From assembly GCF_003028855.1 (NCBI RefSeq), contig NZ_CP028324.1:3720001-3784000 (forward strand): a stretch of DNA of 64,000 nucleotides, read 5' to 3'. The position numbers and the translations under genes were made by a program. The notes below the pieces were generated by a model. That model saw only the letters and a program-made list of their open reading frames with translations. It did no database searches and was not told the origin of the DNA. The stretch comes from Pseudoduganella armeniaca (GTDB taxonomy: Bacteria > Pseudomonadota > Gammaproteobacteria > Burkholderiales > Burkholderiaceae_D). Within the stretch, counting starts at the first letter, position 1; each line of letters opens with the position of its first letter. Below, one piece after another: positions 17,882 to 23,829 of the stretch.

Positions 17882-19270
17882 GTGAGTATTTTCAGAACTA
17901 AGAACCTCGACGCCATGGTTGCGGCCGGTCGTCATCCTGGCGGTTTGAAAAAAGTGCTGGGCCCCTTCGATCTCGTGTTGATGGGCATCGGTGCCATTGT
18001 CGGCACCGGTATTTTCGTGTTGACGGGAACGGGCGCGCTGACGGCCGGTCCCGCCCTGCCCCTGTCGTTCATCATCGCCGCGTTCGCCTGTGCGTTCGCG
18101 GCGCTGTGCTACGCGGAGTTTGCCTCCACCGTGCCGGTCGCCGGCTCGATCTACACCTACAGCTATGCCACGCTGGGCGAACTGGTCGCCTGGATGATCG
18201 GCTGGGACCTGATGCTGGAATACGGCCTGGCCACGTCGGCCGTGTCGGTCGGCTGGTCCGGCTACTTCCAGTCGCTGATCGCCGGCGTCGGCTGGCACCT
18301 GCCGGACGCGCTGACGGCGGCGCCAGGCGCCGTGCCGGGCAAGGAGACCTACTTCAACCTGCCCGCCCTTCTGATCATGCTGGTACTGACCGGCATGCTG
18401 TCGCTGGGTGTGCGCGAATCGGCGCGACTGAACAACGTGATGGTGGCGATCAAGATCGGCGTCGTGCTGCTGTTCATCCTGGTCGGTGCCCGTCACGTGC
18501 AGCCCGCCAACTGGCAGCCGTTCATGCCGTACGGCCATACCGGCATCCTCAGCGCCGCCGCCCTGGTGTTCTTCGCGTTCATCGGCTTCGACGCCGTGAC
18601 GTCGGCGGCCGAGGAAGTCAAGCGGCCCGACCGCGACCTGCCGATCGGCATCATCGGCTCGCTGGCCGTTTGCACGCTGCTGTACGTGGTCGTCTCGGGC
18701 ATCATGACGGGCATCGTGCCGTTCAAGCAGTTCCAGGGCGTCGATCACCCTGTCTCGCTGGCACTGAAGTTCGCTGGCGAGAACTGGGTGGCGGGCTTCG
18801 TCGATGCCGGCGCGATCCTGGGCATGACGACCGTGATCCTGGTCATGCTGTACGGCCAGACCCGCGTCATCTTCGCCATGTCACGCGATGGCCTGCTGCC
18901 GAAACGCCTGTCGTCGATCCATCCGAAATACGGCACGCCGTTCTTCGCGACCTGGGTCGTGGGCATCCTGTTCGGCCTGATCGCCGCGCTGATCCCGCTC
19001 GACACGCTGGCCAAGCTGGTCAACATGGGCACGCTGGCGGCGTTCTGCCTGGTCTCCGTGGCAGTGGTGGTGCTGCGCAAGAAGCGTCCTGACCTGCACC
19101 GTGCGTTCCGCTGCCCGGGCGTGCCGGTGATCCCGGCCCTGGCCGTGATCTGCTGTCTCGGCCTGATGACCTACCTGTCGCTGGAGACGTGGCTGGCATT
19201 CGGCGCCTGGCTGCTGCTGGGGCTGGTCGTCTACTTCGGCTATGCGCGCAAGCGGTCGTTGCTGAATTGA
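17882..19270 (+). CDS. APC family amino acid permease (cationic amino acid transporter type)
   Basis: This is a 462-residue, twelve-helix permease. I chose the GTG at 17882 because GGAGAA lies 5-6 nt upstream and the protein then begins VSIFRTKNLDAMVAAGRHPG, the usual start of YfnA/CAT-type transporters; the frame itself is open from 17765. The signature GIGAIVGTGIFVLTGTGALT is the helix-1 substrate-binding loop, and FFAFIGFDAVTSAAEEVKRP is the helix-6 loop typical of the CAT family. Inner-membrane import of amino acids is inferred; substrate is unknown. A strong terminator follows 10 bp after the stop. Confidence 0.9.
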   Translation: MSIFRTKNLDAMVAAGRHPGGLKKVLGPFDLVLMGIGAIVGTGIFVLTGTGALTAGPALPLSFIIAAFACAFAALCYAEFASTVPVAGSIYTYSYATLGELVAWMIGWDLMLEYGLATSAVSVGWSGYFQSLIAGVGWHLPDALTAAPGAVPGKETYFNLPALLIMLVLTGMLSLGVRESARLNNVMVAIKIGVVLLFILVGARHVQPANWQPFMPYGHTGILSAAALVFFAFIGFDAVTSAAEEVKRPDRDLPIGIIGSLAVCTLLYVVVSGIMTGIVPFKQFQGVDHPVSLALKFAGENWVAGFVDAGAILGMTTVILVMLYGQTRVIFAMSRDGLLPKRLSSIHPKYGTPFFATWVVGILFGLIAALIPLDTLAKLVNMGTLAAFCLVSVAVVVLRKKRPDLHRAFRCPGVPVIPALAVICCLGLMTYLSLETWLAFGAWLLLGLVVYFGYARKRSLLN

Positions 19271-20335
19271 TGGCATGAGAACGGGACCTGCGGGTCCCGT
19301 TTTTTTTTGGGGGGGCGCTGTGCCCCGATCCCAATGAAGTAGCCTGCTGGCATCGCCCCTGGCGGTCAAATGACGAGGAGAAACAGCGCTGCGCAGGAAA
19401 TGCTGCGGTGTCGGCGCGCGCCCGCCATCGAGGACATGGCACCAGCCCAGGTAGTTGGGCAGGTATTTGCTGGCGACACCGTGGAAACGGCGCAACCAGC
19501 CCTTGAAGCGGCCGTGGTAGCTGTTGACGGTCTGGACGTGGATGACCTCGTCCACCACGCGCTCTCCGGCCGCCACGTTGACGGCGCGGTGCTGGATCCC
19601 GGTCGCCCTGGCAAACGCCTTGTACGCAACGGCGCCATCGGTCACCAGCAGGACGCCTGGCGCCAGCACCGGCGGCAGGCATTCCTGTAATTGTGAGGCC
19701 GTTACCGGCCCACGCCCCGTGACGAAATCGCTCGCCTTGCCGGTCCGGTCGCACGCGACCAGGATGCAGTCATGCTCCTTGCTGGGGCCACGGTGGCTGG
19801 CGGTGCCACCACGGCGGCGGGCCGGCCGGGTCAGGTGGCGCGAGCCCTTCTGCGATTCCAGAATGTACGTTTCGTCCGCCTCGACAATGCCGCCCAGCGG
19901 CAAGGCGCGCGCGTCCTTGGCCATCATCATGAAGCGATGGCGCCAGCGAAAGCTGGTGTTGCGATGGATGCCGATGGCCTGTGCCGCGCCGCGCACCGTC
20001 ATCGAGTTCAGCATGCACTGCAGGAACGGCAGCCATTTCTCGCGCAGCCGGATGAAGGCCAGCGGGGTGACGGTCAGCGCATTGAAGCTGGCGCCGCACT
20101 CTCGGCATCGATAGCGTTGCAGGCCGTAAAAGACACCGTGGCGGTACAGGCGCTCACCCTGGCAATGGGGACAACGCCGCATCCGGTTACCGCGCGCCTC
20201 GATGATCGCCAGGCAGTCGGCTAGCGACGTGCAGCGGTCGAACATCTCGCGCAGCTCGTCGACCTGCTTGCCGGTCAGTTCAACCAGCATTTGTCGCACC
20301 TGCGCCTGCATTGCCTGGAATTGCCGCGAGTCCAT
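18881..20335 (-). CDS. IS1595 family transposase (frame runs past the element end)
   Basis: Starting at the ATG at 20333-20335 (GGGAGGAA ribosome site), the first 320 or so residues are a normal IS1595 transposase. There is a zinc ribbon at about 53-90 (CPHCQ...CRECG), then a DDE domain with EADETYI, LLVTDGAVAYKAFA and VNSYHGRFKGWL...NYLGW. The normal C-terminus should fall near 19366-19385. However, this frame has no stop inside the element. It reads through the left terminal repeat and into the antisense strand of the permease, giving 484 codons. In another frame a TGA lies at 19366-19368 (ALFLLVI-stop), so a shift near 19370-19390 may have removed the stop. Residues beyond about 325 are not native transposase sequence. 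Confidence 0.8.
   Translation of the reverse strand: MDSRQFQAMQAQVRQMLVELTGKQVDELREMFDRCTSLADCLAIIEARGNRMRRCPHCQGERLYRHGVFYGLQRYRCRECGASFNALTVTPLAFIRLREKWLPFLQCMLNSMTVRGAAQAIGIHRNTSFRWRHRFMMMAKDARALPLGGIVEADETYILESQKGSRHLTRPARRRGGTASHRGPSKEHDCILVACDRTGKASDFVTGRGPVTASQLQECLPPVLAPGVLLVTDGAVAYKAFARATGIQHRAVNVAAGERVVDEVIHVQTVNSYHGRFKGWLRRFHGVASKYLPNYLGWCHVLDGGRAPTPQHFLRSAVSPRHLTARGDASRLLHWDRGTAPPQKKTGPAGPVLMPSIQQRPLARIAEVDDQPQQQPGAECQPRLQRQVGHQAETADHGQGRDHRHARAAERTVQVRTLLAQHHHCHGDQAERRQRAHVDQLGQRVERDQRGDQAEQDAHDPGREERRAVFRMDRRQAFRQQAIA
19281..19308 (+). terminator. Rho-independent terminator of the APC permease gene
   Basis: The stem ACGGGACC (19281-19288) pairs perfectly with GGTCCCGT (19293-19300) around a 4-nt loop, followed by a run of T residues to 19308. 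It starts 10 bp past the permease stop codon. The IS1595 element begins within a few bases of the T run. Confidence 0.9.
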
Positions 20336-20417
20336 GGTTCCTCCCGTTCAGTTCAGCTGACTGATGGGTAAGACCGTGGCTGAGTTGGAAAGTTCATTGG
20401 GACCGGGGCAGAGCGCC
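19314..20417 (-). mobile_element. IS1595-family insertion sequence
   Basis: Imperfect terminal inverted repeats of about 27 bp bound the element: 19314-19340 begins GGCGCTGTGCCCCGATCCCA and 20391-20417, read inward, begins GGCGCTCTGCCCCGGTCCCA; they differ at about three positions. Inside is one transposase gene on the minus strand with an IS1595-type zinc ribbon and DDE residues. I do not see a clean 8-bp target duplication: the left flank is a T8 run plus extra G residues and the right flank is a T6 run, so a T-rich target is possible. The element sits at the T-tract of the upstream terminator. Confidence 0.85.
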
Positions 20418-20491
20418 TTTTTTCAGATGGCGGCTCGCTGCCGCTGGGACAGAGCTCCCGGCGACGCTGCCGCGCAGGGCGGCTCCGAACA

Positions 20492-20578
20492 GGGCTGCCC
20501 CAGCGGGGAATGACCCTGAAGTTGACTTCAATGGAGTCTCGAGCAAACTTCGGGGTCAATCCCTTGCCGGGACAGCCC
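20492..20578. repeat. Imperfect long inverted repeat downstream of luxR
   Basis: The sequence from 20492 (GGGCTGCCCCAGCGGGGAAT) is matched imperfectly by the reverse complement of the segment ending at 20578 (GGGCTGTCCCGGCAAGGGAT), continuing through GACCC. Each arm is about 38 bp. It lies between the IS end and the luxR stop codon and could act as a terminator for luxR, although no T-tract follows. Its GGGAC/GTCCC core resembles the other intergenic inverted repeats in this window. Confidence 0.6.
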
Positions 20579-20587
20579 CCCCAGCCG

Positions 20588-21298
20588 TTACAGCAGCCGC
20601 AGCATCGCCGCCTTCACGACCCCGGCCGTCTTGTTGACGGCCCCGAGCTTGCTCAGCGCGTTGTTGACGTGGAAGTTCACCGTGCGCTCCGAGATGTGCA
20701 TGATCTGCCCCACTTCGCCGGACGTCTTGCCGTCCGCCGTCCAGCGCAGCACCTCCAGCTCGCGCGAGGTCAGGTCCGATGGCGGCGGCGTCACGGTCGA
20801 CACGAGGCGCGACATGCCTTCGTGCGCCACCTGCACCAGCCACGACATCTTCAGCGAGTGTTCGCGCAGCTCGGTCTCGCTCAGCGTGTCGTGCGAGCGC
20901 GCCAGGGTCAGCAGCCCGCCCACGCCGCGCGCGTCGTACGAGGACTGGGCCCAGCCCACGCGCAGCCCATGGCCGCGCGCGTCCTCCCAGAACTCGGGCG
21001 ACTGGCCGAACACGGACTCGTTCCACACCAGCGGCAAGATCGACTTCATGCCGTGCGCCACGGTCGGATCGATGCGCACATAGTTCAGCCTTGCGTAGCG
21101 CTCCTGCCAGTGACGCGAATAGTTGTTGCGCATGTACACCTTCGGATTCGATACGGGCAGCGGCATGCGCAGGCCGTACGCGCAGTATTCGAATCCCAGG
21201 TCGCGGGCGGCAGCGGCCAGCACGGCGAACAGGTCGTCCTCCGTTTTCGCCGTCAGTAATCCCTGCAGCTGCAGGTCCTGCCAGTGCGTGAAATTCAC
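20588..21298 (-). CDS. luxR: LuxR-type quorum-sensing transcriptional regulator
   Basis: This 236-residue protein has an autoinducer-binding domain (about 15-165) and a C-terminal LuxR HTH (about 172-235; LTSRELEVLRWTADGKTSGE and ISERTVNFHVNNALSKLG). The six residues conserved in acyl-homoserine-lactone receptors are recognisable: W64, Y68, D77, P78, W92 and a Gly near 111-115, spaced as in TraR. It should bind the signal made by the LuxI gene 0.9 kb away and then bind lux-box DNA. It is transcribed divergently from an rsaM-like gene; a lux-box-like dyad lies in the shared 299-bp gap. The symbol is a family name; the orthologue name is not known. Confidence 0.92.
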   Translation of the reverse strand: MNFTHWQDLQLQGLLTAKTEDDLFAVLAAAARDLGFEYCAYGLRMPLPVSNPKVYMRNNYSRHWQERYARLNYVRIDPTVAHGMKSILPLVWNESVFGQSPEFWEDARGHGLRVGWAQSSYDARGVGGLLTLARSHDTLSETELREHSLKMSWLVQVAHEGMSRLVSTVTPPPSDLTSRELEVLRWTADGKTSGEVGQIMHISERTVNFHVNNALSKLGAVNKTAGVVKAAMLRLL

Positions 21299-21507
21299 AG
21301 TTCTACTCCCTATGAAGCGGCGTCCGGCACCGGGTGTGCATCGGCATTGCCACCAACCGCCTTCGCGGCGGGTGCGCCCGTATACTCCGACCCGTTACGG
21401 CCGAAGCGGAGCGTCTCTTATTGCAAGTGACAATATCAGCACGGAAATTTGCCGTCAAATCAAAAATTCGCTCAGCAATTCCTAAATGAGAAACATTTAC
21501 AACAACG

Positions 21508-21527
21508 CGCTGTCAATCTTGACAGTG
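21508..21527. promoter_or_regulatory. Lux-box-like operator upstream of the rsaM-like gene
   Basis: A perfect 16-bp palindrome CTGTCAATCTTGACAG (21510-21525) lies 73 bp before the rsaM-like start codon and 210 bp from the divergent luxR start. It has the CTGT-N8-ACAG core also found in front of luxI. LuxR-type binding is inferred. Confidence 0.7.
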
Positions 21528-21597
21528 GCTCGCGCTGTCGTCCCAAGTTTCAATAGCCCATACGACGCGCCCGGCGTCGCTCTTGCAGGAGAAATAC

Positions 21598-21984
21598 ATG
21601 TCCGATAAACCCTACGTACGCATGACGTTCGACGCCATGCAGCGGCGCTCGTTGCGTCATCTGGTCTCAGCCCTGGACGAAGACGACCACGCCCTGCCGG
21701 GTGATGGCGCGGTCGCCAGCGCCATCACCGGCTATACCGAATGGGTCGGCGATGGCGAACCCGTCCTGACCATGGGCTGGGACTGGGAAATGCGCGCCGG
21801 CACGGACGGCAGCGGTGTAGCGCTGCGCCGCGTCGGCGATCCGCGCAGCAACCTCTGCGTTGTCATGCGCGCCGGTGCTGCAGATGATATCGAAGACAGC
21901 AGCACTTTGCTGAAAATTTTGATCGACCGTTCGAACTGGCAGGAGGAAACGTTGCGTTATCTGCAGCGCCGCTACGACGGCTGA
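21598..21984 (+). CDS. RsaM-like quorum-sensing modulator (DUF4902)
   Basis: This 128-residue cytosolic protein lies between luxR and luxI. The motifs LRHLVSALDEDDHALPGDG, ITGYTEWVG and TMGWDWEM match my recollection of the RsaM/DUF4902 family, in which RsaM lies between the luxI and luxR genes of Burkholderia and some Pseudomonas and tunes autoinducer production. The synteny here is the same. Known members are about 140-170 residues, so this one is at the short end. The ATG at 21598 follows CAGGAG with good spacing. A lux-box-like dyad lies 73 bp upstream, so it is probably under LuxR control. The family call is from memory of motifs plus context, not from a search. Confidence 0.75.
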   Translation: MSDKPYVRMTFDAMQRRSLRHLVSALDEDDHALPGDGAVASAITGYTEWVGDGEPVLTMGWDWEMRAGTDGSGVALRRVGDPRSNLCVVMRAGAADDIEDSSTLLKILIDRSNWQEETLRYLQRRYDG

Positions 21985-22074
21985 CGCTGCCCCACCCCGG
22001 CCCAGCGCCGCGACCCCGCCCCGTACTGCCCCGATGCTGTCAGACAATCTGACCGGCAGGATACATTGCCACCT

Positions 22075-22094
22075 AACTGTCAGATGTTACAGTT
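22075..22094. promoter_or_regulatory. Lux-box-like operator upstream of luxI
   Basis: The 20-bp dyad AACTGTCAGATGTTACAGTT has perfect 6-bp arms (AACTGT/ACAGTT) with an 8-bp centre, the size and shape of a classical lux box. It lies 69 bp before the luxI start. It shares its CTGT-N8-ACAG core and its distance to the gene with the box before the rsaM-like gene. A second small palindrome, TCAGACAATCTGA, is at 22040-22052. Confidence 0.8.
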
Positions 22095-22162
22095 TTGGCC
22101 GCCGCGCAAAAATAGTCAAATGGCAACTCCAGATCAACCACATCTTTTAATCGGAGCGGGCC

Positions 22163-22729
22163 ATGAACAATATCGCGGGCAGCAGCAGCACTCTCAGCAA
22201 GGAGTTGTTCGAACGAGTCGGGCGTTACCGTCACAAGGTTTTCATCGAGACGCTGGGTTGGGAACTGACCACGCGCAACGGCGAGGAACTCGACCAGTTC
22301 GACCGTCCCGACACGCTGTATGTCGTGTCGCAGGACGACGACGGCAATGTCAACGGCTGCGCCCGTCTATTGCCGACCAGCCAGCCTTACCTGCTGGGCG
22401 AGGTGTTTCCGGAGCTGATGAACGGCGCGCCGGTGCCGTGCAGCGACGAGATCTGGGAGCTGTCGCGCTTCGCGGCGGTGGACTTCAACAGCCGCACCAC
22501 GTCGGCGCTGTCGCAGTTCTCTTCCGAGGTGGCGGTGCGCCTGCTGCAGGATTCGATCGCCTTCGCCGCCGAACAGGGCGCCAAGCGGCTGATCACCGTG
22601 TCGCCGATCGGCATCGAGCGGCTGCTGCGCCGTGCCGGCTTCCATGCCCACCGTGCCGGTCCGCCGATGATCATCGGCGGCCACCCGATCTTCGCCTGCT
22701 GGATCGAGGTCCGTCAGCCGGGCGCGTGA
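22163..22729 (+). CDS. luxI: Acyl-homoserine-lactone synthase
   Basis: This 188-residue LuxI-family enzyme makes an acyl-homoserine lactone from S-adenosylmethionine and an acyl carrier. All the invariant family residues are present with correct spacing: R23, F27, W33, D44, D47, R68, F82, E99 and R102. The acyl-chain length cannot be predicted from sequence alone. The ATG at 22163 follows CGGAG. Upstream (22075-22094) is a lux-box-like dyad, which fits positive autoregulation by the nearby LuxR. Its last 16 bp overlap the end of the convergent DUF1460 gene. The symbol is the family name. Confidence 0.95.
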   Translation: MNNIAGSSSTLSKELFERVGRYRHKVFIETLGWELTTRNGEELDQFDRPDTLYVVSQDDDGNVNGCARLLPTSQPYLLGEVFPELMNGAPVPCSDEIWELSRFAAVDFNSRTTSALSQFSSEVAVRLLQDSIAFAAEQGAKRLITVSPIGIERLLRRAGFHAHRAGPPMIIGGHPIFACWIEVRQPGA

Positions 22730-23658
22730 GTAGCGCGCACGGGGCGCGGCTGCGGCAGGGCCGGCGGCACGACGATGTCGTCGTTCAGCCGCAGGAACTT
22801 GAAGCCGGCCAGCCGCGTTACCGGCTTGCCCGTGCGCGCCTGCTCGTCGGCCCGGCGAGCGGCACGTGCGACAAAGGCGTCGAAGGTTTCCTCGCGCACC
22901 TGCGGCTCGGCGGAGTTGAGGAAATGGCGGGTGCCGTCCGCGCCGGTGACAACCAGGCCGACGTGCGATACCCAGTACTTGCCGTCGCGCGTGGAGACCA
23001 CGTTGACGAGGTCGCCGTCCGTCAGGCGGCCCAGCACCCGTGGCGCGATAGCCGCCGGCACATAGGTCTCAAGGCTGTGCGTCAGCGGCAGCGCGGTCTC
23101 GGTGTGGTGGCGCGTGCGCAGGAACGTGGCGCGGTCCACCGTCAGCTCGTAGGTGGCGGCATCCTGGCCGGCCAATTGCGCGCTGACGTCCGTCACCAGC
23201 CAGCGGTTGTTGACGTTCCAGTCCTGCTCCGTATAGTGGTTGCGCGTGGCCACGCCGATGATGCCGTCGCGATAGCGGATGCGCTGCAGCATCCAGAAGA
23301 ATTCATCCCAGGCGCCGGACAGTGCCATCGCGTAGGTCTGTTCCGCGAACACCACGCAGTCGCTGTACTGCAGGCTGAACATCGGCAGCTCGTCGTGCAC
23401 CTGGTATGGAAACTCGCCCAGCAGGTTGAGGCGGTACGGCTGGCCGATCGTGCGCCGGCCGATGGCCGCGATACGCTTGCGCAGGTCCGGCTCCGTGGCC
23501 TGCAGCCGCGCCAGGTAGCTGTCGACCTGCTGCGGCGTCATGCGATACACCGGTTGCGGCAGCGGCGTGCCGGGCACGTGGCCGTCCCGCTTGCCGCAAC
23601 CGGCCAGCAGTGCCGCCATCAGCGCCGCCGTCGATAACCACGCTCCCTTGCCACCCAT
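22714..23658 (-). CDS. DUF1460 lipoprotein (amidase/NlpC-P60-like)
   Basis: This 314-residue protein starts at the ATG at 23656-23658 (GGAGCGG ribosome site). The frame is open further upstream, but this start gives a proper lipoprotein signal peptide ending in the lipobox LLAGC, so the mature protein should be anchored to a membrane. The DUF1460 (N-acetylmuramoyl-L-alanine amidase-like) domain fills the rest, with the probable catalytic Cys in YSDCVVFAEQTYA and His in SHVGLV. A peptidoglycan-related hydrolase activity is inferred from the fold family. It is divergent from the TonB-dependent receptor and converges with luxI, overlapping it by 16 bp. Confidence 0.82.
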   Translation of the reverse strand: MGGKGAWLSTAALMAALLAGCGKRDGHVPGTPLPQPVYRMTPQQVDSYLARLQATEPDLRKRIAAIGRRTIGQPYRLNLLGEFPYQVHDELPMFSLQYSDCVVFAEQTYAMALSGAWDEFFWMLQRIRYRDGIIGVATRNHYTEQDWNVNNRWLVTDVSAQLAGQDAATYELTVDRATFLRTRHHTETALPLTHSLETYVPAAIAPRVLGRLTDGDLVNVVSTRDGKYWVSHVGLVVTGADGTRHFLNSAEPQVREETFDAFVARAARRADEQARTGKPVTRLAGFKFLRLNDDIVVPPALPQPRPVRATHAPG

Positions 23659-23829
23659 CGCCGCTCCTTGCAAAAAGTGCTCACGATAGCGCGGATGACG
23701 CGTGCGCGCAACGCCGGCGCCCCCTTCACCCGGGGCGACCGGCGCACGGTTCGGTTTCATTGTCTTTTCCATACGTCTTCCTCAATACTGCCAACAGAGC
23801 CTGGACCGGCCGCACACAAGGGAGAGAAG

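Noticed and set aside
18106..19092. Plus-strand frame overlapping the APC permease in another phase
   Set aside because: Arg-rich translation without motifs; the permease frame has the transporter signatures.
19301..20425. Exact 8-bp target-site duplication around the IS1595 element
   Set aside because: Both flanks are T-rich but not identical over 8 bp, so I do not claim one.
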